Of a stretch of DNA of 7,731 nt, positions 1-6,533 are shown in pieces. Where the stretch lies: the NCBI GenBank assembly GCA_023412195.1, contig JAEYNZ010000073.1, positions 1 to 7,731 of the forward strand. The letters are read 5' to 3'. Numbering within the stretch: position 1 is the stretch's first letter; each line of letters starts with the position of its first letter. The notes under the pieces were generated by a model. That model did no database searches. It was not told where the DNA came from and was given only the letters and a program-made list of their open reading frames with translations. This DNA is from Bacteroidota bacterium. GTDB lineage: Bacteria; Bacteroidota; Bacteroidia; Bacteroidales; Prolixibacteraceae. Position numbers and translations under genes: made by a program.

Positions 1-160
1 TCCAACGGCTGCTGACAACTGTGCTGGCGTAAGCCTTACAAGCGATTACGCTTCAGGATATGAGTTCCCGGTTGGAACCACAACTGTTACCTATACTGCT
101 AAAGATGCTGCTGGCAATGAAGTCTCTGCTTCTTTCGATGTAACGGTTAACGATACAGAA
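1..160 (+). repeat. Direct tandem repeat, copy 1 (243-bp period)
   Basis: This 160-bp stretch matches 244-403 at 155 of 160 positions, offset by exactly 243 bp (81 codons). The five differences are at 28, 61, 94, 148 and 151. All are C/T changes at third codon positions and all are synonymous (Gly, Tyr, Tyr, Val, Asn). The left end is cut by the window, so the repeat may continue upstream. It encodes the second half of an HYR unit. Confidence 0.95.
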
Positions 161-1861
161 AAACCATCTGTCGCTGGCATGCCTTCAGACATCACGGTCA
201 GCAATGACCCGGGTGTTTGCGGTGCAGTAGTTACATGGACTGCTCCAACGGCTGCTGACAACTGTGCTGGTGTAAGCCTTACAAGCGATTACGCTTCAGG
301 ATACGAGTTCCCGGTTGGAACCACAACTGTTACCTACACTGCTAAAGATGCTGCTGGCAATGAAGTCTCTGCTTCTTTCGATGTAACGGTCAATGATACA
401 GAAGTTCCAACCATTACTGCTCCGGGAGCCCTCACAGTATCGGCTGATGCCACAGCATGTTCAGCTTCAGGTGTAAATCTGGGAACTCCGGTAACTGATG
501 ACAACTGTTCAATTGCCTCTGTTTCTAACAATGCCCCTGCTGTATTCCCAATGGGTAGTACAACAGTTATATGGACTGTAAGGGATGCGAATGGAAATGC
601 AGCTACTGATGTCCAGATCGTAACAGTTGTGGATGACACTGCTCCTGTACTTGCATGCCGTGACCTGACAGTTTATCTTAGCCCTCAGGGTACTTACCTT
701 TTGTCACAGGACAACATTCAGACTATTGCAGGCAACATAACTGACAATTGCAGCAATGCCGGACAGATTTCGGTTTCAATTTCTCCTTCAACCTTTTCGT
801 GCAGTGATGCAGGAAAACAAGTACCTGTAGTTGTTACTGCAACGGATATATATGGAAATGCCTCCACATGCCAGGCCAAGATTTTTGTAATTGATTACCA
901 TGCGCCTGAAATTATCTGTCCCGAAGACCTTACTGTTTCAGCAGAACAGGGCAAGTGCAGCAGCATAGTTAATTTTACTGCAACGACAACTGACAATTGT
1001 GCCGCTACAATAACATACAGCCATCAACCCGGCAGTGAATTTCCGGTAGGATCTACTGTTGTAAAAGTTACAGCTAAAGATGCATCGAACAACCGTTCTG
1101 AATGTTCTTTCACAGTAACAGTTACCGACAGTGAAGCTCCTGTTATCCAATGCATTGAGGATATTCAGGTAGCAGCTAATTCCGGTGATTGCGGTGCAAC
1201 AATGCCATTCGAAGTTACCGCTACTGATAACTGCAGCACTTCACTCACTGCTGTATACAGTCATGAACCAGGATCATGGTTCCAGATTGGAACAACAGAA
1301 GTGACTGTTACATTTACAGATGACGCAGGCAATTCTTCGGTATGTAAATTTAATGTATCAGTATCTGATGAAGAAAAACCGGCAATTATATGCCCGGAAG
1401 ATATAACTGTTGCAATGGAAGAAGGAGAATGTGGTGCAACTGTTGATTTTGAAGTTTCAGTGACTGATAATTGCAACGAAATTCCTGCCCTTGTATACAG
1501 TCATGAACCGGGAAGTCTTTTCTCTGCAGGTTTAACAGTGGTAACAGTAACTGCAACCGATGCTGCTGGTAACAAATCAGAATGCTCATTTAACATCACA
1601 GTAACAGACAATGAAGCTCCGGTAATTTCATGTCCGGAAGACATTACCATAACCGCAAATGCGGGTGAATGTGAAGCCACTGTAACTATACCTGAACTTC
1701 AGGTTTCAGATAATTGTACATACTCTGTTGTAAATGATTTCAACAGTACAGCGAATGCAAGCGGTGTTTATCCGTCAGGGGTTACTACCGTGACATGGAC
1801 AGTTACAGATGATGGAGGAAATTCTGTTTCTTGCTTCATGACTGTAACCGTTGTTACTCCT
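2..1861 (+). repeat. Array of eight HYR/Ig-like protein repeats
   Basis: Units of about 78-81 residues begin near 2 (partial), 179, 422, 662 (atypical), 926, 1160, 1400 and 1640. Spacing of the last starts is 234, 240 and 240 bp. Each typical unit has a D-[IL]-T-V start, a Cys in a GxC motif, a (T/S)DNC motif, a hydrophobic (F/Y)P-x-G-x-T-x-V strand, a D-x-x-GN turn and a final Cys-containing strand. The 662-925 unit lacks the usual FPVG strand and may be a diverged Ig-like domain. HYR domains are extracellular Ig-like folds linked to adhesion. Here they probably form an extended stalk. Confidence 0.88.
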
Positions 1862-3388
1862 CCGGTTACTATGGACGATGCAGTTTCATCTGAGGAAAAT
1901 ACTTCTGCTGAAATTGACCTGCTGGCCAACGATACCGACTGCAACAACAGTCTGGATGCAGGTTCAGTAACCGTTGTCACTGCACCCATCAATGGTGTGG
2001 TTACAATCAACGCTGAAGACGGGGTTGCAACATATACCCCGGCTGCTGGGTTTTCAGGATCAGATACCTTCACCTACTCAGTATGCAATGCTGATGATGT
2101 GTGCGATGAAGGAGTTGTCACAATTCAGATAATTTCTGTAAATAAAGCTCCTTATGCTTTGAACGACATCAACACAACCTTTATCAATACACCTGCAAGG
2201 GGGTGGGTTCTGACAAATGATATAGATCCGGATGATGATGAACTTGCTGTATCTACAACTTTAGTTGCAACAGCTTCTAACGGAACTGTTACGATTTCTG
2301 CCAATGGGAATTATACTTATACACCTAACAGCGGATTTACAGGAAAAGATTCATTCAAATACAGCGTATGTGACCAAAGCGGATTGTGTGATGAAGCTGA
2401 AGTATTCATTACCGTTGTACCAAGGAGTGTGAAAGATATCAATCGCAACCCGATAGCAATGGAAGACAACTACATTGGCAAAAAAGATGTACCGGTATTC
2501 GGAAATCTTTTAGCCAACGATTTTGATCCGGATGGAAACAGCATCACCATTTCAACCTCTCCCATTTCGGGACCGTCAATTGGCGTGCTTGAAATCAATA
2601 CCAATGGCACATTCAGCTACTTCCCGTCAAATGGTTTTACCGGGTTAATCAGCTTTACTTACAGCGTCTGTGATAATGGCACACCATCAGCCTGCAGTCA
2701 GGCTGTTGTAACCATTGATATCAGAGAACATTCAGGTGAGAATACAACTGTAGCGGTTGATGATGCTTATTACAATCATACAGGCAAAAAACTGACAGGA
2801 AAAGTAGCTCACAATGATTATGATCCCGAAGGTGACAGCCAGATCAATTTCTCTCTTCTTGTGGCTCCTTCCAACGGAACATTCAGCCTGCTTCCTGACG
2901 GGACCTTCGAATACACTTCCATTGCAGGATTCACAGGCAGCAACTTCTTTATCTACGAGGTATGCGACAACAGTGAGGCATCAATATCATGCGACTGGGC
3001 AACTGCATACATCCTGGTTGAAGAATCACCGGTGGATACTATTAAAGGTCCTGATCAGGAACAGGAAACATTCATGATCCCTGAAGGATTTTCGCCAAAT
3101 TATGATGGCTATAATGACTACTTTGAAATAAAAGGTTTGCAACCTTATCCCGAAGCCAAACTGGAAGTTTACAGCCGCTGGGGCGTATTGCTTTACGAAA
3201 AGGAAGCTTACGGAAATTCAGACCGCTGGGGAACAGCAGATGCATGGTGGGATGGCACCTCCAATAAAAAGTGGACTTCAGGCAGTGAAAAATTGCCCAC
3301 AGGCACTTACTTCTACATTCTATACTACAATAATGGTGAAAGTGAACCCAAAACAGGCTCAATTTTCCTTAACAGAAACAGTAAATAA
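2..3388 (+). CDS. Giant HYR/Big_9 repeat surface protein with type B T9SS sorting domain (5' partial)
   Basis: Partial CDS. The frame is open from base 2 to the TAA at 3386-3388 (1128 residues), and the ATG at 179 is internal to a repeat, so the true start lies upstream of the window. Residues 1-620 are eight HYR or HYR-like Ig-fold units (signatures DITV, TDNC, FPVGTTTV, DAAGN, C-x-F-x-V-x-V-x-D). Residues 621 to about 1003 are four Big_9/cadherin-like units (LLANDxD, DPDG, GxxTYTPxxGFxGxDxFTYSVCD). Residues 1024-1128 are the gliding-motility-associated C-terminal domain (FSPNYDGYNDYFEI, VYSRWGVLLYE, WDGT, LPTGTYFYIL). From family knowledge, such proteins cross the outer membrane through the T9SS and sit on the cell surface as adhesins or stalk-like structures. 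Paired Cys in the HYR units may form disulfides, and the Asp-rich loops may bind calcium (inference). It is followed 19 bp later by a porP/sprF gene, probably co-transcribed. The ligand is unknown. Confidence 0.93.
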   Translation, partial: PTAADNCAGVSLTSDYASGYEFPVGTTTVTYTAKDAAGNEVSASFDVTVNDTEKPSVAGMPSDITVSNDPGVCGAVVTWTAPTAADNCAGVSLTSDYASGYEFPVGTTTVTYTAKDAAGNEVSASFDVTVNDTEVPTITAPGALTVSADATACSASGVNLGTPVTDDNCSIASVSNNAPAVFPMGSTTVIWTVRDANGNAATDVQIVTVVDDTAPVLACRDLTVYLSPQGTYLLSQDNIQTIAGNITDNCSNAGQISVSISPSTFSCSDAGKQVPVVVTATDIYGNASTCQAKIFVIDYHAPEIICPEDLTVSAEQGKCSSIVNFTATTTDNCAATITYSHQPGSEFPVGSTVVKVTAKDASNNRSECSFTVTVTDSEAPVIQCIEDIQVAANSGDCGATMPFEVTATDNCSTSLTAVYSHEPGSWFQIGTTEVTVTFTDDAGNSSVCKFNVSVSDEEKPAIICPEDITVAMEEGECGATVDFEVSVTDNCNEIPALVYSHEPGSLFSAGLTVVTVTATDAAGNKSECSFNITVTDNEAPVISCPEDITITANAGECEATVTIPELQVSDNCTYSVVNDFNSTANASGVYPSGVTTVTWTVTDDGGNSVSCFMTVTVVTPPVTMDDAVSSEENTSAEIDLLANDTDCNNSLDAGSVTVVTAPINGVVTINAEDGVATYTPAAGFSGSDTFTYSVCNADDVCDEGVVTIQIISVNKAPYALNDINTTFINTPARGWVLTNDIDPDDDELAVSTTLVATASNGTVTISANGNYTYTPNSGFTGKDSFKYSVCDQSGLCDEAEVFITVVPRSVKDINRNPIAMEDNYIGKKDVPVFGNLLANDFDPDGNSITISTSPISGPSIGVLEINTNGTFSYFPSNGFTGLISFTYSVCDNGTPSACSQAVVTIDIREHSGENTTVAVDDAYYNHTGKKLTGKVAHNDYDPEGDSQINFSLLVAPSNGTFSLLPDGTFEYTSIAGFTGSNFFIYEVCDNSEASISCDWATAYILVEESPVDTIKGPDQEQETFMIPEGFSPNYDGYNDYFEIKGLQPYPEAKLEVYSRWGVLLYEKEAYGNSDRWGTADAWWDGTSNKKWTSGSEKLPTGTYFYILYYNNGESEPKTGSIFLNRNSK
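244..403 (+). repeat. Direct tandem repeat, copy 2 (243-bp period)
   Basis: Second copy of the repeat at 1-160. Near-identity stops sharply after the GAA codon at 401-403. From there the sequence enters diverged HYR units that share only amino-acid similarity, so this is probably the last unit of a recently amplified block. Confidence 0.95.
1862..3010 (+). repeat. Four Big_9/cadherin-like repeats
   Basis: Four units of roughly 95-100 residues start near 1862, 2144, 2447 and 2741. Each has an AxDD-type start, a (L/V)-x-NDxDxD calcium-type loop (NDTD, NDIDPDDD, NDFDPDG, NDYDPEGD), an NG-x-(V/F)-x-x-x-x-(D/N)G strand pair, a GFxGxxxFxYxVCD signature and a closing strand. They resemble the Big_9 or VCBS-like tandem Ig/cadherin families of bacterial adhesins. 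They separate the HYR stalk from the C-terminal sorting domain. Confidence 0.85.
3071..3385 (+). other. Type B T9SS sorting domain (CHU_C, gliding-motility-associated C-terminal domain)
   Basis: About 105 C-terminal residues carry the family hallmarks in order: MIPEGFSPNYDGYNDYFEIK, a strand ending VYSRWGVLLYE, a WWDGTS motif, LPTGTYFYILYYN, and a terminal TGSIFLNR strand. In characterised Bacteroidota this domain directs export through the T9SS and is associated with a PorP/SprF-type partner, which is encoded immediately downstream. Confidence 0.92.
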
Positions 3389-3407
3389 AGTTGTTTAATC
3401 TGAAAAA

Positions 3408-4358
3408 ATGAATACAATGAAATTCAAATTAAATATCAAAAAAGGGATTGGGATTCTTGTTTTGGTGATCTTAGCCAATACTACCTTTGCTCAACAGGAT
3501 CCAATGTACACGCAGTACTTCTTCAATACGCAGACAATCAATCCAGCCTATGCAGGCACATGGCAATCGCTTGGATTCATGGCCCTTGCCAGGCGGCAGT
3601 GGATGGGCTGGGACGGAGCACCTGTAACATATAACTTCTCTATGCAGGCACCTATGAAAAATGACCGTGTTGGTTTGGGACTGAATGTAATTAATGATGT
3701 CATTTTCAAAGAAAAACGGTTTGGAATCTGGGCTGATTATTCCTATAAAGTGGTTTTTGATCAAAATACCAATTTGAGGATGGGGCTTAAAGGTGGGTTC
3801 ACCAATTATTCCAATAATCTTGGGGCTTATGAAGTGATTGACATAAACGACCCTTTGTTCCAGGGGGATTTAGAAAATAAGTTCCTTCCCAATTTTGGAG
3901 CAGGATTATTTCTAAGCAATCCCAAATATTATGTAGGACTGTCAGTACCCAAACTGCTTCATACCGATCTTAAAGATGAAGAAAATGCAAATAATTTTTC
4001 AATGCAGGCTGAGTTCCGCCATTTTTACCTTCAGGGCGGAATGATTTTCGATCTGAATGAACACCTTAAGTTTAAGCCAACCTTTATGGCAAAAGCAGTA
4101 AAAGGTGTCCCACCCCAGTTCGATTTCACGGCCAATTTTTTGCTTGCGGAAAGATTTTGGCTTGGTGCCATGTTCAGAACAAATGATGCCTATGGATTTA
4201 TTGCCCAGTGGATTTTCAACAAAGATTTGAGAATCGGATATGCCTATGATTTTTCTACAACCAAATTACAGAATTATCATCATGGAAGTCATGAGATCAT
4301 GGTTTCTTATGAGCTAAGAACATTAAAAGAACTTGTAGTTTCTCCACGATACTTCTAA
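3408..4358 (+). CDS. PorP/SprF family type IX secretion outer-membrane protein
   Basis: A 316-residue protein. The N-terminus has a basic stretch and a hydrophobic core, with probable signal-peptidase cleavage after A28 (TTFA before QQDPMY); Gln at +1 is common in Bacteroidota. The mature start, DPMYTQYFFNTQTINPAYAG, is the signature of the PorP/SprF family, followed by alternating aromatic strands (ARRQWMGWDGAP, FRTNDAYGFIAQW) expected of an outer-membrane beta-barrel. From the family: SprF in Flavobacterium johnsoniae is needed for surface delivery of the adhesin SprB, and PorP acts with the T9SS core in Porphyromonas. The gene lies 19 bp after a type B substrate gene, so it is more likely its dedicated partner than the core PorP (inference). 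I chose the ATG at 3408; the ATG at 3417 would also leave a good signal peptide. No clear Shine-Dalgarno is present, as usual in the phylum. Confidence 0.93.
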   Translation: MNTMKFKLNIKKGIGILVLVILANTTFAQQDPMYTQYFFNTQTINPAYAGTWQSLGFMALARRQWMGWDGAPVTYNFSMQAPMKNDRVGLGLNVINDVIFKEKRFGIWADYSYKVVFDQNTNLRMGLKGGFTNYSNNLGAYEVIDINDPLFQGDLENKFLPNFGAGLFLSNPKYYVGLSVPKLLHTDLKDEENANNFSMQAEFRHFYLQGGMIFDLNEHLKFKPTFMAKAVKGVPPQFDFTANFLLAERFWLGAMFRTNDAYGFIAQWIFNKDLRIGYAYDFSTTKLQNYHHGSHEIMVSYELRTLKELVVSPRYF

Positions 4359-4380
4359 CTAACCTTGGTTTATGTGGGAT

Positions 4381-4593
4381 TTAAAACCCAAAGCCCAGTC
4401 TAATCTGTGGATCTTTGGGTTTTTTCTTTTGATATAAATCCACAAGGCCATTAATCTCACTGTGGCAGCGGCCGCAGGAAGTACCTGCACCAGTAAATTT
4501 TTTGATGTCTTCTAATGTTTCCCCACCTTTCCTGAGTACGGAAATGATTTCCTTTTCATCCACCAGATTACATAAACAGACAAGCTTTCCCAT
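4381..4593 (-). CDS. BFD-like [2Fe-2S]-binding protein
   Basis: A 70-residue protein with four Cys spaced C6-x-C8-x31-C40-x2-C43. This is the arrangement of the bacterioferritin-associated ferredoxin (BFD) [2Fe-2S] fold, including the context VCLCN and GTSCGRCHSE. Fer2_BFD proteins act as small electron-transfer or regulatory Fe-S proteins. The classical one helps release iron from bacterioferritin, but no ferritin gene is seen here, so the partner is unknown. I chose the ATG at 4593-4591, which shares its A with the upstream gene's TGA (TGATG) and implies translational coupling. A GTG one codon earlier is possible but less likely. The C-terminal tail after Q55 (KKKPKDPQIRLGFGF) is encoded partly by the terminator stem and may be only lightly constrained. 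Confidence 0.85.
   Translation of the reverse strand: MGKLVCLCNLVDEKEIISVLRKGGETLEDIKKFTGAGTSCGRCHSEINGLVDLYQKKKPKDPQIRLGFGF
4383..4430 (+). terminator. Intrinsic terminator after the porP/sprF-like gene
   Basis: An 11-bp perfect stem (AAAACCCAAAG at 4383-4393 pairs with CTTTGGGTTTT at 4413-4423) has a 19-nt loop and runs into a T-rich tract on the plus strand up to 4430. It lies about 25 bp after the porP/sprF-like stop codon. It overlaps the last codons of the convergent BFD-like gene, so the hairpin is also part of that transcript's coding end. It may work weakly on the minus strand too, where only TTTT follows the stem. Confidence 0.78.
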
Positions 4594-5003
4594 CACTTTT
4601 CGGTTTCCAGAATCGTTACAACAACATTTCGTTCATCTCTCGGTCCGTCAAATTCGCAAAGAAAGATATTCTGCCAGGCAGATAAACCCATTTTACCGCC
4701 AATAATTGGAATGGTTTCCTGTGGTCCCACAATTCCTGCCTTCAGATGTGAATCGCCATTATTATCCTGGGCATCATGTTCCCATACTCCTGAGGGAACC
4801 AGTTTGTTAAACAGGCTCACTACATCATTTTGAACCGATTGATCCCAGTTTTCCTGAATCATAATACCTGCCGTTGCACCCTGCACATAAACATTAATAA
4901 TACCGGTGACTACCTCTGATTGCAGGACTAAATCCTCAATTTTTTTGGTAATATCAACCAGTTCATTATGCCGGTATGTAGGAAGAGTAATGATTCGTTG
5001 CAT
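4593..5003 (-). CDS. YjbQ/UPF0047 family protein (putative secondary thiamine-phosphate synthase)
   Basis: A 136-residue protein, the usual length for the family. Signatures in order are GATAGIMIQENWD (about residues 42-54), GVWEHD (72-77), NNGDSHLKAGIVGP (81-94), GLSAWQNIFLCEFDGPR (106-122) and a final VVVTILETE strand. H76, H86 and E117 sit in the family's conserved putative active-site pocket. The position that is His in many YjbQ members (HTTA) is Gly here (GATA), matching a subgroup seen in other bacteria and archaea (recalled, not searched). YjbQ-family proteins have weak thiamine-phosphate synthase activity, but the physiological role is unsettled. The ATG at 5003-5001 shares its A with the TAA of the upstream HD gene (TAATG). 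Confidence 0.9.
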   Translation of the reverse strand: MQRIITLPTYRHNELVDITKKIEDLVLQSEVVTGIINVYVQGATAGIMIQENWDQSVQNDVVSLFNKLVPSGVWEHDAQDNNGDSHLKAGIVGPQETIPIIGGKMGLSAWQNIFLCEFDGPRDERNVVVTILETEK

Positions 5004-5785
5004 TATTCCATCATCTTATTTTCAGCATAAACCTTAATCTTCCTGTAAATTTCTATAACAGGATCATTTTTAGGAAGGGAGTCATAAATTTTTTCAAGAT
5101 ATCTGTTTCTGAATACCTGTCCTACTGTATATTTATAATTTATATCATACACCCAGGACATCTGGAGAATTTTGACATCTGCTTCATTTTTGACTTCCTT
5201 TTTCGTTACCATTTTACCGGATAAAACTTCCTTTATTACTCCGGGTGATACCTGGGAGGATTTTGGCATTTCCCATGTAAGCATATGATTGGGCGGATAA
5301 CTTTTTCTGGAATAATAGTCCGTCAGCACTTTATAAATATCAAGTTTATCTGCATCTCTGAGCACACGTGCAAGCATCATTTCCTGTTCAGGCATGCTGG
5401 AAGGAAGTTCAAATTTATTATGTACAATAATGATCTGGTAAACTGCTTCCTGTAAACCCTCATTCCATTTTGCCAGCATGTTATTTTCCTTCAGCACATC
5501 AACAGCTATCTGGGAATGATCGGCTGAAGTTGAATCATTAAGGGTATTAAATTCAGCTATCTGGCGGAAGCGGCCAATATCATGAAAAACTGCTGCCAGC
5601 ACAACTGCTTTTTCCTCAAAATCATTTAAACCAAGTTTTGCTGAAAGCAATAAAGTATTTTCTACTACACGTAAACTATGATCTTTTTTAATCGTAAAAT
5701 TATTTTGCTGTTCAGTTGTAAGCCCAGTAAAAGAATTTACATATGCTTCAAAATCATTTACAGCGGATTTAATCCAGTCTTTCAT
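5003..5785 (-). CDS. HD-domain metal-dependent phosphohydrolase
   Basis: A 260-residue cytoplasmic protein with no signal peptide. HD-superfamily metal ligands are visible: H36 (KKDHSLRV), H68-D69 (FHDIGRFRQ), and D144 or D146 (LRDADKLD). H90 (ADHSQIAV) and H122 (IIVHNK) are likely extra ligands as in multi-metal HD enzymes. The HD core covers about residues 30-155. The remaining 100 residues are a helical C-terminal region with no motif I recognise. HD proteins hydrolyse phosphomonoesters or phosphodiesters of nucleotides, and the substrate cannot be inferred here. It is first in an operon with the YjbQ-like and BFD-like genes, and its stop overlaps the next start by one base. The start is the ATG at 5785-5783, about 20 bp below a candidate -7 element. 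Confidence 0.87.
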   Translation of the reverse strand: MKDWIKSAVNDFEAYVNSFTGLTTEQQNNFTIKKDHSLRVVENTLLLSAKLGLNDFEEKAVVLAAVFHDIGRFRQIAEFNTLNDSTSADHSQIAVDVLKENNMLAKWNEGLQEAVYQIIIVHNKFELPSSMPEQEMMLARVLRDADKLDIYKVLTDYYSRKSYPPNHMLTWEMPKSSQVSPGVIKEVLSGKMVTKKEVKNEADVKILQMSWVYDINYKYTVGQVFRNRYLEKIYDSLPKNDPVIEIYRKIKVYAENKMME

Positions 5786-5808
5786 TTTCTACCAATATTT
5801 ATAAAATG

Positions 5809-5816
5809 CAAATGTA
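5809..5816 (-). promoter_or_regulatory. Candidate Bacteroidota -7 element for the HD-yjbQ-bfd operon
   Basis: The minus strand reads TACATTTG, matching the Bacteroidota -7 consensus TAnnTTTG, and lies 23 bp upstream of the HD start codon. No convincing -33 TTG-type element was found at the expected spacing, so this is tentative. Confidence 0.35.
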
Positions 5817-6001
5817 GGAATAGAAACATAATCAGGCGGGTATTGTTTGCAAATCAACAGATAAACACCAGCAATTTAATAAACATTTTCATCCATAATA
5901 ATTTGTTTATACTAACCGGATGATACCCGCATCATAAGTTCATATCAGATTTATCCAATAAAATCATGTCCCTTTAGTATCTGATAACAGCAGAATTTTA
6001 T

Positions 6002-6009
6002 TATTTTTG
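6002..6009 (+). promoter_or_regulatory. Candidate Bacteroidota -7 element for tRNA-Arg
   Basis: TATTTTTG matches TAnnTTTG and lies 12 bp before the mature tRNA 5' end, leaving a short leader for RNase P. The upstream -33 region is weak (TTTAG at 5973-5977, spacing slightly long). Confidence 0.5.
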
Positions 6010-6021
6010 GCCAGCCATAAA

Positions 6022-6093
6022 GGCCCCATAGTTCAATGGATAGAATTTCAGATTCCGGTTCTGACGATTTGGGTTCGAATCCCGATGGGGTCA
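6022..6093 (+). tRNA. tRNA-Arg (anticodon CCG)
   Basis: A complete 72-nt cloverleaf. The acceptor 6022-6028 pairs with 6086-6092 (7 bp, one G-U) with discriminator A6093. The D-stem is 6031-6034 with 6043-6046. The anticodon stem TCAGA/TCTGA (6048-6052, 6060-6064) is perfect, with loop TTCCGGT and anticodon CCG at 6055-6057, decoding CGG. The T-arm 6069-6085 has loop TTCGAAT. The 3' CCA is not encoded, as is common in the phylum, so it would be added enzymatically. Confidence 0.95.
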
Positions 6094-6102
6094 CAGAAAA
6101 TC

Positions 6103-6136
6103 AAAATCCCTGCAAATATTGCAGGGATTTTTGCTT
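6103..6136 (+). terminator. Intrinsic terminator after tRNA-Arg, possibly bidirectional
   Basis: A 13-bp perfect stem (6103-6115 with 6119-6131; core TCCCTGCAA/TTGCAGGGA) has a 3-nt loop and A-tract/T-tract flanks. It starts 9 bp after the tRNA. The minus-strand side is also followed by a T-rich run, so it could back up termination of the convergent gene ending at 6276. Confidence 0.85.
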
Positions 6137-6166
6137 TTAAAGGTGCACCAGAACATCTAATAAGCA

Positions 6167-6199
6167 GAAGAGGTTGGGCTCCTTAGTTCCAACCTCTTC
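6167..6199. repeat. 11-bp perfect inverted repeat (hairpin) between convergent transcription units
   Basis: GAAGAGGTTGG (6167-6177) is the exact reverse complement of CCAACCTCTTC (6189-6199), with an 11-nt loop. No T-run follows on either strand. It lies 77 bp downstream of the right-hand gene's stop, so it may be a 3'-end stabiliser or part of that gene's termination region. Its function is not established. Confidence 0.7.
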
Positions 6200-6275
6200 G
6201 TTCACAAAAGAAGGATTTTGTTAATCAAAATCAAATCATCCAGTTGAACTTCATGAGTACAACATTTAAGTTAAA

Positions 6276-6533
6276 CTACTTTCTATAGACCAATCTACCG
6301 GTTTGTACACTGTCATCTATAATCAACTTGTAAGTCAGGATGCCAGTAATCATATTAACCGGAGTGTATTCAATGCGGTTCTTAACACCTTTCTTCACAG
6401 TTTTATCCATCAGAACAACTGTGCGCTGTCCCAGAGCATTGCTTATTTCCAGGCGGGCACGGGCATCTTTTGGTGATGTGAATTCAAAGAAAACCTTTGA
6501 ACTGAAAGGATTCGGATAAACTTTCAATTGTAA
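6276..6533 (-). other. Type A T9SS sorting domain (Por_Secre_tail)
   Basis: The last 85 residues begin LQLKVYPNPF, continue with a FFEFTSP strand, LEISNALGQRTVVL and a Gly-containing turn, and end in GRLVYRK. This is the TIGR04183-like type A C-terminal signal recognised by the T9SS and normally cleaved by the PorU sortase. Confidence 0.9.

Noticed and set aside
179..181. ATG at 179 as start of the left surface-protein gene
   Set aside because: The frame is open upstream to base 2 and encodes the same HYR repeat, so this Met is internal.
1..403. CRISPR-like or mobile repeat
   Set aside because: The repeat is in-frame coding sequence of an HYR domain with a codon-multiple period and no spacers.
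2814..3077. 87-codon plus-strand frame and several minus-strand frames inside the HYR gene
   Set aside because: They are shadows of the strong repeat-coding frame with no family signature.
5678..5923. 81-codon plus-strand open frame
   Set aside because: It is antisense to the HD gene start and its promoter region, with low-complexity F/I/N/K-rich composition and no recognisable motif.
5836..5930. 8-bp inverted repeat GCGGGTAT/ATACCCGC flanking the operon promoter region, and ATGAT/ATCAT around 5920-5935
   Set aside because: The arms are short, and the first pair is about 79 bp apart. Chance occurrence is plausible and no regulator is identifiable.
6082..6090. 9-bp match CCGATGGGG between the tRNA 3' end and 7610-7618, considered as an att site
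   Set aside because: The match is too short, the second copy is inside a coding repeat, and no integrase or mobile genes are present.
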